Program-made: the position numbers and the translations under genes | Assembly: GCA_963205335.1 (NCBI GenBank) | Contig: CAUJIM010000098.1 | Span: 19,521 to 83,520 of the forward strand | DNA from: Pseudomonadota bacterium | GTDB lineage: Bacteria; Pseudomonadota; Gammaproteobacteria; Burkholderiales; Burkholderiaceae_C | DNA: 64,000 nucleotides | Direction: 5' to 3' | In this document: positions 19,168 through 29,015 of the stretch, in pieces | Position numbering within the stretch: position 1 is the stretch's first letter | Layout: every line of letters begins with the position of its first letter | The notes under the pieces: generated by a model | Databases searched by the model: none | Told to the model about the DNA's origin: nothing | The model's input: the letters and a program-made list of their open reading frames with translations, nothing else

Positions 19168-20352
19168 ATGATCATCCACAGCCTGCTCGATACCGACCTG
19201 TACAAGTTCACCATGATGCAGGTGGTGCTGCACCACTTTCCCGGCGCCCAGGTGGAGTACCGCTTCAAGTGCCGCACGCCGGGCGTGGCGCTGGCGCCCT
19301 ACGTGCAGGAGATCCGCGAGGAGATCCGCGGCCTGTGCCAGCTGTCGTTCCCGGACGAGGAACTGGCCTACCTGCGCTCGCTGCGTTTCATCAAGAGCGA
19401 CTTCGTCGATTTTCTCGGGCTGTTCCGGCTCAACGAGAAGTACATCCGCGTCTCGCCGCTGCCCACGGGCGAGATCGAGATCGTCATCGTCGGCCCGTGG
19501 CTGCACACCATCCTGTTCGAGATACCGGTGCTGGCCATCGTCAACGAGGTGTACTTCCGCAACCGGTACCCGCAGCCCGACTACGCCGAAGGGCGCAGGC
19601 GGCTGGACACCAAGGTCGGGCAGCTGCACGCCGAGGGCCTGCCGGACCTGAAGATCGCCGACTACGGCACGCGCCGGCGGTTCTCGCGCGCCTGGCACGA
19701 GGAGTTGCTGCGCGCGCTCTGCGCCCGGCTGGGCGCTGGCCCGCGGGGACAGCTCGCCGGCACGAGCAATGTGCTGTACGCGATGCGTCTGGGCCTGACG
19801 CCGCTGGGCACCATGGCGCACGAGTACCTGCAGGCCTGCCAGGCGCTGGGCCCGCGCCTGCGCGACACGCAGGTCTACGGTTTCGAGGTCTGGGCCAAGG
19901 AGTACCGGGGCGACCTGGGCATCGCGCTGTCGGACGTGTACGGCATGAACGCCTTCCTGCGCGACTTCGACCTGTACTTCTGCAAGCTCTTCGACGGCGC
20001 GCGCCACGACAGCGGCGATCCGTTCGCCTGGGGCGAGCGCATGCTGCAGCACTACCGCGACAACCGGGTCGATCCGCGCACCAAGATCCTGATCTTCAGC
20101 GACAGCCTGACGGTGCCGCGCATCATCGAGCTGTACCGGCGCTTTCACGGGCGCTGCCAGCTCGCGTTCGGCATCGGCACCAACCTGACGAACGACCTCG
20201 GACCCGAGCCGCTGCAGATCGTGATCAAGATGACGCGCTGCAACGGCCAGCCGGTGGCCAAGCTGTCGGACGCACCGGCCAAGAACATGTGCGACGACGA
20301 GAAGTACCTGGCCTATCTGCGCCAGGTGTTCGATATTCCGAGCCCGGCGTGA
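19168..20352 (+). CDS. pncB: Nicotinate phosphoribosyltransferase
   Basis: [51 protein letters not shown]. Confidence 0.95.
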   Translation: MIIHSLLDTDLYKFTMMQVVLHHFPGAQVEYRFKCRTPGVALAPYVQEIREEIRGLCQLSFPDEELAYLRSLRFIKSDFVDFLGLFRLNEKYIRVSPLPTGEIEIVIVGPWLHTILFEIPVLAIVNEVYFRNRYPQPDYAEGRRRLDTKVGQLHAEGLPDLKIADYGTRRRFSRAWHEELLRALCARLGAGPRGQLAGTSNVLYAMRLGLTPLGTMAHEYLQACQALGPRLRDTQVYGFEVWAKEYRGDLGIALSDVYGMNAFLRDFDLYFCKLFDGARHDSGDPFAWGERMLQHYRDNRVDPRTKILIFSDSLTVPRIIELYRRFHGRCQLAFGIGTNLTNDLGPEPLQIVIKMTRCNGQPVAKLSDAPAKNMCDDEKYLAYLRQVFDIPSPA

Positions 20353-20394
20353 GGGCGGCGCTGCCGAAGAGGGCGGTTTGATGGGGGGCGATCC

Positions 20395-21810
20395 ATGAGA
20401 GCGTGGCGAGGCGTGGCCTTGGCGTTGTTGGCACTGGCGCCGCTGGCGGCGCTGGCTTCCGAGGTGGATGGCCACCGGTTCAGCGTGTGGTGGGGCGTGC
20501 CGTTCGCCGGCGTGCTGCTGTCGATCGCAGTGCTGCCGATGCTCGCGCCCGCGCTCTGGCATCACCACTACGGCAAGATCACGGCGGCGTGGGCGCTGGC
20601 CTTCTTCGTTCCCTTCGGGCTGGTCTTCGGCTGGGCCAGCGCCGGCCAGGGCCTGGTGCATGCGCTGCTGGCCGAGTACCTGCCGTTCGTCATCCTGCTC
20701 ACGGCCCTCTTCACGGTGGCCGGCGGCATCTACATCCGCGGCAACCTGCGCGGCAGCCCGGCGTTGAACGCGGGCATCCTGGCGGTGGGCGCGGTGCTCG
20801 CGAGCTTCATGGGCACGACCGGGGCCTCGATGCTGCTGATCCGCCCGCTGATCCGCGCCAACGACAACCGCAGGCACGTGGCGCACGTGGTGGTCTTCTT
20901 CATCTTCATCGTCTCCAACGCCGGCGGCTCGCTCACGCCGCTGGGCGACCCGCCGCTGTTCCTCGGCTTCCTCAAGGGCGTGACCTTCTTCTGGACCGTG
21001 GGCCACATCTTCCCCGAGACGCTGTTCCTCGTGGGCGTGCTGCTGGTACTGTTCTTCGCGCTCGACAGCTGGTACTTCCGCCAGCCGGGGGAGCTCGGCC
21101 GCACCGATCCGACACCCGATTCGCCGGCGCCGGCGCTGGGCTTCGACGGCAAGATCAACTTCGTCCTGCTGCTCGCCATCGTCGGCCTGGTGCTGCTCAG
21201 CGGCGTGTGGCGCTCGCCGGTGCAGTGGGACGTCGCGGGCACGCCGGTCGAGCTGCCCGGCCTGGTGCGCGACGCAGGGCTGGTCGCCGTCACGCTGGTC
21301 TCGCTGGCCGTCACGCCGCGCCGGGTGCACCAGGACAACCAGTTCGGCTGGGGCCCGATGCAGGAGGTGGCCAAGCTGTTCGCCGGCATCTTCCTGACCA
21401 TCATCCCCGTCATCGCGATGCTGCGCGCCGGGGTGGACGGCCCGTTCGGCCCGATCGTCGCGGCGGTCACCGGCGCCGATGGCCAGCCGATACCGGCGAT
21501 GTACTTCTGGGCCTCGGGGGCGCTGTCCTCGGTGCTGGACAACGCGCCCACCTATCTCGTGTTCTTCAACACCGCGGGCGGCGACGCGGCCACCCTGATG
21601 ACCACGCACGCGGCCACGCTCGCGGCGATCTCGGCCGGCTCGGTCTTCATGGGCGCCAATACCTACATCGGCAACGCGCCCAACCTGATGGTCAAGGCCA
21701 TCGCCGAGGACCGCGGCGTGAAGATGCCGGGTTTCTTCGGCTACATGGCGTGGTCCTGCGGCATCCTGCTGCCGCTGTTCGCCGTGATCACTTTCCTGTG
21801 GCTGCGCTAG
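20395..21810 (+). CDS. Sodium:proton antiporter/citrate-transporter family membrane protein (NhaD-like)
   Basis: Multi-TM ORF; HVVVFFIFIVSNAGGSLTPLGDPPLFLGFLKGV. Confidence 0.82.
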   Translation: MRAWRGVALALLALAPLAALASEVDGHRFSVWWGVPFAGVLLSIAVLPMLAPALWHHHYGKITAAWALAFFVPFGLVFGWASAGQGLVHALLAEYLPFVILLTALFTVAGGIYIRGNLRGSPALNAGILAVGAVLASFMGTTGASMLLIRPLIRANDNRRHVAHVVVFFIFIVSNAGGSLTPLGDPPLFLGFLKGVTFFWTVGHIFPETLFLVGVLLVLFFALDSWYFRQPGELGRTDPTPDSPAPALGFDGKINFVLLLAIVGLVLLSGVWRSPVQWDVAGTPVELPGLVRDAGLVAVTLVSLAVTPRRVHQDNQFGWGPMQEVAKLFAGIFLTIIPVIAMLRAGVDGPFGPIVAAVTGADGQPIPAMYFWASGALSSVLDNAPTYLVFFNTAGGDAATLMTTHAATLAAISAGSVFMGANTYIGNAPNLMVKAIAEDRGVKMPGFFGYMAWSCGILLPLFAVITFLWLR

Positions 21811-21833
21811 GGTCCGTCCCGAAGGAGGTTCGC

Positions 21834-22832
21834 GTGTCCAAGCCCCGCATCCTGGTTGCCTCGCTGGTGTTTCCCGAGGTGGTGCAGCGCCTGGCGCAGC
21901 ATTTCGAGGTGGAGGCCATCGCCGAAGGCGAGCAGTGGCCGCAGGAGGAGTTCGCGCGGCGCCTGGCGGACAAGGACGGGGCCTACATCACCGGCGGGCA
22001 CCGCATCGACGCGGCGCTGCTGGCGGCGTGTCCGCGGCTCAGGATCGTCTCCAACATGGCGGTGGGCCACAACAACTTCGACGTGGCGGCGATGACGGCG
22101 GCGGGCGTGCAGGGCACGAACACGCCCGACGTGCTCACCGAGACCACGGCCGACTTCGGCTTCGCGCTGCTGATGGCGGCGGCGCGGCGCATGGCCGAGG
22201 CCGAGGCCTGGCTGCGCGCCGGGCGCTGGCAGCGCTGGCGCTACGACATGTTCGCCGGCAGCGAGGTGCACGGCAGCACGCTTGCCATCCTCGGGATGGG
22301 CCGCATCGGCCAGGCGATCGCCCAGCGCGGCGCCTGGGGCTTCGGCATGCAGGTGATCTACCACAACCGCTCGCGTCTGGATGCCACCGCCGAGGCCGCC
22401 TGCCAGGCGCGCTACGTCGGCATGGACGAGCTGCTGGCCCAGGCCGACCACCTAGTGCTGGTGCTGCCCTACACCAGCGAGGCGCACCACATCATCGGCA
22501 CGCGGGAGCTGGCGCGCATGAAGCCGACGGCCACGCTGGTGAACATCGGGCGCGGGGGACTGGTGGACGAGCTGGCGCTGGCCGACGCGCTGCGCGGCGG
22601 GCGGCTCGCGGCGGCGGGCCTCGACGTGTTCGAGGGCGAGCCCGAGGTCAATCCGGCGCTGCTGGATCTGCCCAACGTGGTGCTCACGCCGCACATCGCC
22701 AGCGCCACCGTGCCCACGCGCCTGGCCATGGCCAACCTGGCGGCGGACAACCTGATCGCGTTCTTCGACGGCCGGGGGGCGCTCACCCCGGTCAATGCGC
22801 CGGTGCGTTTTTCTCAAGGAAAAAATGGCTGA
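21834..22832 (+). CDS. D-2-hydroxyacid dehydrogenase (D-glycerate dehydrogenase-like)
   Basis: GTG start; LAILGMGRIGQAIAQRGAWGFGMQVIYHNRS; VNIGRGGLVDELAL; LDVFEGEPEVNPALL. Confidence 0.9.
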   Translation: MSKPRILVASLVFPEVVQRLAQHFEVEAIAEGEQWPQEEFARRLADKDGAYITGGHRIDAALLAACPRLRIVSNMAVGHNNFDVAAMTAAGVQGTNTPDVLTETTADFGFALLMAAARRMAEAEAWLRAGRWQRWRYDMFAGSEVHGSTLAILGMGRIGQAIAQRGAWGFGMQVIYHNRSRLDATAEAACQARYVGMDELLAQADHLVLVLPYTSEAHHIIGTRELARMKPTATLVNIGRGGLVDELALADALRGGRLAAAGLDVFEGEPEVNPALLDLPNVVLTPHIASATVPTRLAMANLAADNLIAFFDGRGALTPVNAPVRFSQGKNG

Positions 22833-22866
22833 AGCGCTTGCCAGGCAAGCGCCAGCAGCTATGGAT
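22815..22866 (+). repeat. Dispersed palindromic repeat, copy R4 (supplies the TGA stop of the upstream gene)
   Basis: AAGGAAAAAATGGCTGAAGCGCTTGCCAGGCAAGCGCCAGCAGCTATGGATT. Confidence 0.88.
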
Positions 22867-22878
22867 TGAGTAGTCCCC

Positions 22879-24531
22879 ATGCCGATCGAGTCGATGGTTG
22901 CGCTGGCCTTGCTGGTGCTCGTGCTGGCCTTGCTCGCGGTGCTGCTGCTGCGCCGCCCGCGCGTGCAGCTGCCGCCCGAGTGGCTGGAGCAGCTCAGGGC
23001 GCTCGAGACCGCGGTGCAGGCCACGCAGCTGGCGGTGGCCAAGAACGACGGTGTGCTCGCGGGCATGGGCGAGCAGCTGCGCGCGTTCACGCAGACCACG
23101 CAGGGCCTGCTCGACGAGCGCCTGGCGCAGGCCGGGCAGGAGGCCCGCGCCAGCCGCATCGAGCTGCAGACCGCGTTCGCCGCGCTGCGCACGCACCTGG
23201 AGCAGCTGCCGGCGCAGGCGCGCGCCGATGCGCTGGCCGCGCGCGCCGAGCAGGCGCAGGCGCTGGCGGCGTTCCGCGCGGAACTCGGCGCCACCGTGCA
23301 GCAGCTGGCCAGCGACGGCGTGCAGTCGCGCGAGGCCATGGCCGAGGGCACGCACGCCCTGGGCCAGCGCGTGCAGGAGCGCTTCGACGCCCTGGGCGCC
23401 GCCACGCGCGGCACGCTTGATTCGCTCAAGAGCGACATCCACGGCCAGCTGGGCGCGATGTCCGCCGCGCTCAAGGACCAGCTCGGCGTGACCACGCAGG
23501 AGCTCGCGCGCCAGCTTTCCGGCCTGGTCGCCAGCCACCAGCGGGGCGGCGAGGCGCTGCGGAACGCACTCAACGAACGCCTGGCGGCGATCCAGAGCGA
23601 CAACGCGGCCAGGCTCGAGGAGATGCGCCGCACCGTCGACGAGAAGCTGCACGCCACGCTGGAGCAGCGCCTGGGCGAATCCTTCAAGCTGGTGAGCGAG
23701 CGCCTGGAGCAGGTGCACAAGGGCCTGGGCGAGATGCAGACGCTGGCCGGCAGCGTGGGCGACCTGAAGCGTGTGATGACCAACGTCAAGACGCGCGGCA
23801 CCTGGGGCGAGGTACAGCTCGCCGCGCTGATCGACAACGTGCTCACCGGCGAGCAGTACGCGAGAAACGTCAAGACCGTGCCGGGCAGCGACGAGCTGGT
23901 CGAGTTCGCCATCCGCCTGCCGGGCAGGAGCGACGACGCGCCGGTGTGGCTGCCGGTCGACTCCAAGTACCCGGTGGAGCACTACCAGCGCCTGGTCGAC
24001 GCGCAGGAGGCGGCCGACAAGGCGGCCATGCAGGCGGCGGGCAACGCGTTCGAGGCCTCGATCCGCGGCGAGGCGAAGAAGATCCACGCCAAGTACGTCG
24101 CGCCGCCGCACACCACCGACTTCGCCGTGCTCTACCTGCCCACCGAGGGCCTGTTCGCCGAGGTGATGCGCCGCCCGGGCCTGGTGGAGGCGGTGCAGAA
24201 CGAGGCGCGCGTGATGATCACCGGCCCGGCCAACTTCGCCGCCATGCTCTCCAGCCTGCAGATGGGCTTCAAGACGCTGGCGATCGAGAAGCGCTCGTCC
24301 GAGGTCTGGGGCGTGCTCGGCCAGGTCAAGACCGAGTTCGCCAAGTTCGGCGATGTCGTCGAGGCCACGCGCAAGTCCATCGACGCGGCGGCCAAGCGGT
24401 TCGAGCAGGTGGACGTGCGCACCCGGGCGATCCAGCGCAAGCTGCGCGGCGTGCAGGAGCTGCCCGCGCCCGAGCCGCCGCCGGCGCTGCAGCCGGGCGC
24501 CGAGGCGGCCGATCAGGACGGCGCGGCCTGA
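22879..24531 (+). CDS. rmuC: DNA recombination protein RmuC
   Basis: VKTRGTWGEVQLAALIDNVLTGEQY; LPVDSKYPVEHYQRLV; FAVLYLPTEGLFAEV. Confidence 0.94.
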   Translation: MPIESMVALALLVLVLALLAVLLLRRPRVQLPPEWLEQLRALETAVQATQLAVAKNDGVLAGMGEQLRAFTQTTQGLLDERLAQAGQEARASRIELQTAFAALRTHLEQLPAQARADALAARAEQAQALAAFRAELGATVQQLASDGVQSREAMAEGTHALGQRVQERFDALGAATRGTLDSLKSDIHGQLGAMSAALKDQLGVTTQELARQLSGLVASHQRGGEALRNALNERLAAIQSDNAARLEEMRRTVDEKLHATLEQRLGESFKLVSERLEQVHKGLGEMQTLAGSVGDLKRVMTNVKTRGTWGEVQLAALIDNVLTGEQYARNVKTVPGSDELVEFAIRLPGRSDDAPVWLPVDSKYPVEHYQRLVDAQEAADKAAMQAAGNAFEASIRGEAKKIHAKYVAPPHTTDFAVLYLPTEGLFAEVMRRPGLVEAVQNEARVMITGPANFAAMLSSLQMGFKTLAIEKRSSEVWGVLGQVKTEFAKFGDVVEATRKSIDAAAKRFEQVDVRTRAIQRKLRGVQELPAPEPPPALQPGAEAADQDGAA

Positions 24532-24542
24532 CCCGCAGGCGA

Positions 24543-24572
24543 AAAAAAGGGGCGCCCGGCGCCCCTTTTGCC
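24543..24572. terminator. Bidirectional intrinsic terminator between convergent genes
   Basis: aaaaaaaGGGGCGCCcggCGCCCCtttt. Confidence 0.75.
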
Positions 24573-24587
24573 GTGCCGCGGCTCGGC

Positions 24588-25871
24588 TCAAGCCAGCGTA
24601 TCGGCCCAGATGTTGCGCGCCCAGGCCATGGCGAAGCGGCCTTCGAGCTCGCTGGCGGCGGGAGACACCCCGCCCGAGCCCTGCACCGTCACCATGGTCT
24701 TCTTCTCGGCGTCGTAGCGGTGCACGCTGGCCACGTGCACCACGTCGCTGCTGCTGACGAAGCTGTAGCAGGTGTTGTTGTAGATCGGCAGGGCGCCCGG
24801 CTGCTTGCCCGAGAGCAGCGCGACCACGGCCGCGGCGGCCACCTTGCCGTGCTGGTTGGCCATGTGGCCGGACTTGGGCATCAGCGGCGCGCTCTGCGTG
24901 CAGTCGCCCAGGACGTGCACGCCCTTGGCCACCGAGTGCTCCATGGTGAGCCAGTCGACGTCGCACCAGCGCTTGTTGGCGGTGGCCAGGCCCGCGTTCA
25001 CCACCACGTCGCCCGAGCGCATCGGCGGGATCACGTTGAGCACGGCGGCCTTCACGTCGTCGTTGAACTCGAACTTGAGCGTGTTGCTGGCCGCGTCCAC
25101 GTCCGTCGCCTGGTGCTTGGGGCGGTACTCGATGATGCCCTTGTAGCGGTCGGCCCAGGCCTTCTTGAACAGCGCCCCCTTGGAGGTCACGTCGTCGTTG
25201 GCGTCCAGGACCAGCACCTTGGATTTGGGCTTGGCCTGCTGCAGGTAGCTGGCCACCTGGCAGGCGCGCTCGTAGGGCCCGGGGGGGCAGCGGTAGGGCG
25301 CCAGCGGAATGCTCATGGCGAACACGCCGCCGTCGGGCATGGCCTCGAGCTGCTTGCGCAGTGCCACGGTCTGCGGCCCGGCCTTCCAGGCGTGCAGCAC
25401 CTTGTCCTGCGCGCCGGGCTTTTTCATGCCGGGCAGGCTGTCCCACATGAAGTCGACGCCGGGCGAGAGGATGAGCCGGTCGTACGCCAGCGTGCCCCCG
25501 CCCGCGAGCCTGACCTGGCGCTTGTCCATGTCGATGCCGCTCACGCGGTCGCGCACGATCTTCACGCCGTGGCGGCCGCTCAGGTTGTCGTAGGGCGTGG
25601 TGATGTCGGCCATCTGCTTGCTGCCGCCCAGCACCAGGTTGGAGATGGGGCAGGAGACGAAGGCGGCATTGGGCTCGACCAGCGTGACCTCGATGCGCCC
25701 TTCGGACCACATGCGGATGTACTTGGCCGCGGTGGCACCGCCGTAGCCGCCGCCCACGACGACGACCTTGCCGCCGGCGGCACCGCCGATGGAGGCGCAG
25801 CCTGCCGCGAGGCCCAGGGCGGTGGCGGCGGATGCGGCCGAGCCGGCACGGATGAATTGACGACGATCCAT
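24588..25871 (-). CDS. Flavocytochrome c sulfide dehydrogenase, flavoprotein subunit
   Basis: Tat-like leader MDRRQFIRAGSAASAATALGLAAGCA; VVVVGGGYGGATAAKYIR; VEPNAAFVSCPISNLVLGG. Confidence 0.88.
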   Translation of the reverse strand: MDRRQFIRAGSAASAATALGLAAGCASIGGAAGGKVVVVGGGYGGATAAKYIRMWSEGRIEVTLVEPNAAFVSCPISNLVLGGSKQMADITTPYDNLSGRHGVKIVRDRVSGIDMDKRQVRLAGGGTLAYDRLILSPGVDFMWDSLPGMKKPGAQDKVLHAWKAGPQTVALRKQLEAMPDGGVFAMSIPLAPYRCPPGPYERACQVASYLQQAKPKSKVLVLDANDDVTSKGALFKKAWADRYKGIIEYRPKHQATDVDAASNTLKFEFNDDVKAAVLNVIPPMRSGDVVVNAGLATANKRWCDVDWLTMEHSVAKGVHVLGDCTQSAPLMPKSGHMANQHGKVAAAAVVALLSGKQPGALPIYNNTCYSFVSSSDVVHVASVHRYDAEKKTMVTVQGSGGVSPAASELEGRFAMAWARNIWADTLA

Positions 25872-25882
25872 GGTGTGCCCCC

Positions 25883-26191
25883 TCATTTCTTCTGTTGCGC
25901 GAACCAGCCGACGATCGCGGCCAGTTGCTCGTCCGAGTAGCCCTTGGCGAGCTGCTGCATGATGGTCGAGGGCGTGGCACCGCTCTTGTAGCCGAGCAGC
26001 TTGCTCAGCATGTCTTCCTTGTTCTTGCCGGCCAGCGGCGTCATGCCGGGCTGGGCCATGCCGTTGGTGCCGTGGCAGTTGGCGCAGCCAGCGGCCCAGC
26101 TGCGCACCTGCAGCGGATCGGTTTGCGCATGGGAGGCACTGGCGGCAGCCAGCAGGCCGGCAGCCAGCAAGGTAGAGAGCACTCTGTTCAT
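25883..26191 (-). CDS. Class I c-type cytochrome (partner of the sulfide dehydrogenase flavoprotein)
   Basis: Signal peptide; single haem motif CANCH; GMTPLAGK; 11-nt gap to the flavoprotein gene. Confidence 0.88.
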   Translation of the reverse strand: MNRVLSTLLAAGLLAAASASHAQTDPLQVRSWAAGCANCHGTNGMAQPGMTPLAGKNKEDMLSKLLGYKSGATPSTIMQQLAKGYSDEQLAAIVGWFAQQKK

Positions 26192-26335
26192 GGTTTGGCG
26201 TCCTCCTTTGGACAGTGGGGGGCGGAAAATCGGTGAATGCTTATAAAGCCTGGTCGATGGTAAGCGGGTGCAAGCCGCCGTGGCTTGAGGGTTTACCCGG
26301 TTTGGTCGTGCGCGCGGCCTGGGGCCGGGGTCGTT

Positions 26336-27199
26336 TCACAAGCCGTAGAACGTCCGGATCAGCTCCCAGGCCTCGGCCGGGTCGTCGGTGGTGTGGAACA
26401 GCCCGAGGTCTTCGGTGGTGATCGTCCCTTCCTCGACCATCACGTCCAGGTGCAGCACGCGCCGCCAGAACGCGCTGCCGAAGAGCACGATGGGCACGGG
26501 CTTGGCCTTGTGCGTCTGTACCAGGGTGAGGACTTCGAACAGCTCGTCCATCGTGCCGAAGCCGCCGGGGAAGACCACCAGCGCCTTGGCGCGCATCATG
26601 AAGTGCATCTTGCGCAGCGCGAAGTAGTGGAACTTGAACATCAGCGACGGCGTGATGTACGGGTTGCAGTGCTGCTCGTGCGGCAGCGTGATGTTCAGGC
26701 CGATGCTCGGCGCTCCCACATCGTGCGCGCCGCGGTTGGCCGCCTCCATGATGCCGGGGCCGCCGCCGGTGCAGATGGTCAGGCGCTCGGCGGGCGCCCG
26801 GCCCATGCTGTACTCGGCCACGTGGCGCGCGAACGCCCGGGCCTGCGCGTAGTAGTGCGCGTTCTTCACCGCGCGTTCGGCCAGCGCGATCTGCCTGGCG
26901 TCGCCGCCGGCGCGCGCCGCCTCCAGCTGCCTGGCCGCCTCGTCGGGGGCGATGACGCGCGCGCTGCCGTAGACGACCACCGTCTGCTCTATCCCCTGCT
27001 CCGCCAGGTTCAGGTCGGGCTTGAGCAGTTCGAGCTGGAAGCGTATGCCGCGCGTCTCGCGCCGCTGCAGGAACTCCGGGTCGACGAACGCCAGGCGGTA
27101 GGCATTGGGTTTGAACGGATCGCCGTTGGTGGTGTTGCGGTGCAGTTCTCCCCATATTTCCGCGAGGCGGGTGTCTTGCGAGTCCGGGTTGGCTTCCAT
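26336..27199 (-). CDS. LOG family protein (TIGR00730-like)
   Basis: TICTGGGPGIMEAANRGAHDVGAPSIGLNI; VVFPGGFGTMDELFEVLTLVQT. Confidence 0.9.
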   Translation of the reverse strand: MEANPDSQDTRLAEIWGELHRNTTNGDPFKPNAYRLAFVDPEFLQRRETRGIRFQLELLKPDLNLAEQGIEQTVVVYGSARVIAPDEAARQLEAARAGGDARQIALAERAVKNAHYYAQARAFARHVAEYSMGRAPAERLTICTGGGPGIMEAANRGAHDVGAPSIGLNITLPHEQHCNPYITPSLMFKFHYFALRKMHFMMRAKALVVFPGGFGTMDELFEVLTLVQTHKAKPVPIVLFGSAFWRRVLHLDVMVEEGTITTEDLGLFHTTDDPAEAWELIRTFYGL

Positions 27200-27210
27200 G
27201 AAAAATACCA

Positions 27211-27267
27211 GTAAAAGTGCATTTTGCGCAAGCAGGGCAAGCGCAAGCAGCTATTGAAACAATAGAA
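27211..27267 (+). repeat. Dispersed palindromic repeat, copy R5
   Basis: GTAAAAGTGCATTTTGCGCAAGCAGGGCAAGCGCAAGCAGCTATTGAAACAATAGAA. Confidence 0.65.
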
Positions 27268-27657
27268 TCAGTGCGACGGGCTGCCCATCAGCGCCGCGAG
27301 GCTGTGCAGCCCCAGCCAGGTCATCGTCAGCGATCCGGCCAGATGCAGGGTGCAGACCACGAGGGCGTGGCCCAGGCGCCCCTGCGTGAGCAGCGCCACG
27401 ACTTCGGCCGAGAAGGTGGAAAACGTCGTCAGCGCACCGAGAAAGCCCGTCACCAGCGCCAGGCGCCAGACCGGGTCGAGCTGGGGCATCAGCTCCAGCA
27501 GCGCGACCGCCAGGCCGACCAGATAGCCGCCGATCAGGTTGGCCGCGAGCGTGCCCCAGGGCAGGAAGGCGCCGGGGGTGTTGAACCACAGGCTGAGCCG
27601 CCAGCGCGCGAGCGCGCCGGCGCAGGCACCCAGGCAGATGGCGAGGACGGAGGGCAT
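27268..27657 (-). CDS. crcB: Fluoride ion channel CrcB
   Basis: GACAGALARWRLS; GTLAANLIGGYLVGL; TGFLGALTTFSTFSAEV. Confidence 0.93.
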   Translation of the reverse strand: MPSVLAICLGACAGALARWRLSLWFNTPGAFLPWGTLAANLIGGYLVGLAVALLELMPQLDPVWRLALVTGFLGALTTFSTFSAEVVALLTQGRLGHALVVCTLHLAGSLTMTWLGLHSLAALMGSPSH

Positions 27658-27799
27658 GGCAGGATGGTGAGGGCCGCGAAAGACGCCGCGCTCCCGGATG
27701 GCGGGCCGCGCAGGCGGTGTGGCGCATTGTGCCAGCGCCTCGTGCGAAGCCGGGGCTCGCGCCTCGGCCGCGCCCAAGTTGCCTCGGCTTGGCGCGGCT

Positions 27800-28999
27800 T
27801 CAGTGCGCCGCGGCCGGGGCGAGCCCGGGTGTGGCGACGGTAGCCATCCAGGCAAGGCGCTCCTGGTGCATCGCTTTGAGCGTGTGGCGCCTGACCAGCG
27901 GCAGCAGACCGGCGCGCAGGCTTTGCCTCAGTTGCGCATCGGCGAGGCATCTGACGCGGTCGGCTAAGGCTGCCGCGTCGCCCTGGCGGTAGCGCAGGCG
28001 TGTGTCCAGGCCAAGTTCGGCGTAGGCTGGGGCGTCGGGACAGACGGGAATCGCGCCTCGGCAGATCGCGTCGAAGATGAGCCGGGGCTGCTCGTCATTC
28101 AAGTTGGTCAGCAGCACGAGATCCTGCGCGTCGAGCAGGTCGAAAAATGGCCCAGGGTAGGCCACCGGCTGCAGGAAGCGCAACTGCGGCAGCGCTTTCT
28201 GTGCCTGCGCTCTCAGGTGCGCTTCTTCCGGACCGCTGCCGATCAGCGTCATCTCCATCGGCACGGTGTCCTTGAGCGGGGACAGCGCCGCGATCCCGAT
28301 GTGGAACCCCTTCATCGCCTCCAGCCTGCCGGCCATGCACACGCGCAGCCGTGGCGTGGCTTCATCGTTTCTGGCGCGGATGTCGGCTTCGGAAATCCAG
28401 CTCGCGATGCCCACGTGGACCTGCGCGTTGGCGCCGCGCACCAGGGGTACCAGGCCTGCGCCGACGACGAAGACGCCGCTGGCACGGCGCGCCAGCCAGC
28501 GCTGGGTGAAGCGGATGTCGGCGTAGCGCCATAGTGCCCGCGCGCGCCGCAGCAGGTTCTGGTTGCGGCTGTTGAGCACCGCCGTGCGGGCGCGGTTGCT
28601 CGAGATGCCGAGGAAGACCGGTTTTCGGTAGCGCAAGGCGAGTGCCAGCACCCGGCGCGCCGCGCGCGAGCCGCGCCAGCCGCTGTTGCCGGGCAACTGG
28701 ACGTAGCGCGCCGCGCGGACCGCGTCCTCGAGCGCGCCGGGCTCGGGGCCGACCACGCCGATGCGGGCGTCCAGCGCGGCGGTCGTACCGCTCGGCGCGG
28801 CGGCGACCGGGCAGGCCAGCGTGACCGGGATCAAGGCAGCCTGCGTGTTCACGTCTCTGGCCCACAGATCGAGCGTCAGCCATGCTTGCCCCGCCGAGCG
28901 TGCGACGGGGATGGGCGAGACGATCAGTATCCCGGGGTCACTGGCGTGCCCGGGTCGTGGCGTCTCTGGCGTTGCAGGCGCGGGGGCGGTAAGCGCCAT
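27800..28999 (-). CDS. Glycosyltransferase family protein (GT4-like)
   Basis: RVCMAGRLEAMKGFHIGIAAL...LIGSGPEEAHLRAQA...DAQDLVLLTNLNDEQPRLIFDAICRGAIPV. Confidence 0.75.
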   Translation of the reverse strand: MALTAPAPATPETPRPGHASDPGILIVSPIPVARSAGQAWLTLDLWARDVNTQAALIPVTLACPVAAAPSGTTAALDARIGVVGPEPGALEDAVRAARYVQLPGNSGWRGSRAARRVLALALRYRKPVFLGISSNRARTAVLNSRNQNLLRRARALWRYADIRFTQRWLARRASGVFVVGAGLVPLVRGANAQVHVGIASWISEADIRARNDEATPRLRVCMAGRLEAMKGFHIGIAALSPLKDTVPMEMTLIGSGPEEAHLRAQAQKALPQLRFLQPVAYPGPFFDLLDAQDLVLLTNLNDEQPRLIFDAICRGAIPVCPDAPAYAELGLDTRLRYRQGDAAALADRVRCLADAQLRQSLRAGLLPLVRRHTLKAMHQERLAWMATVATPGLAPAAAH

Positions 29000-29015
29000 G
29001 GAAAGGTGGGGGTAG

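Noticed and set aside
22792-25980. 1062-aa minus-strand ORF spanning rmuC and the FCSD gene
   Set aside because: Low-complexity shadow frame; real genes are rmuC (+) and the FCSD flavoprotein (- in another frame).
27658-27800. Possible fluoride riboswitch upstream of crcB
   Set aside because: No recognisable GGNGAUGG...UGAUG-type conserved elements in the leader by eye.
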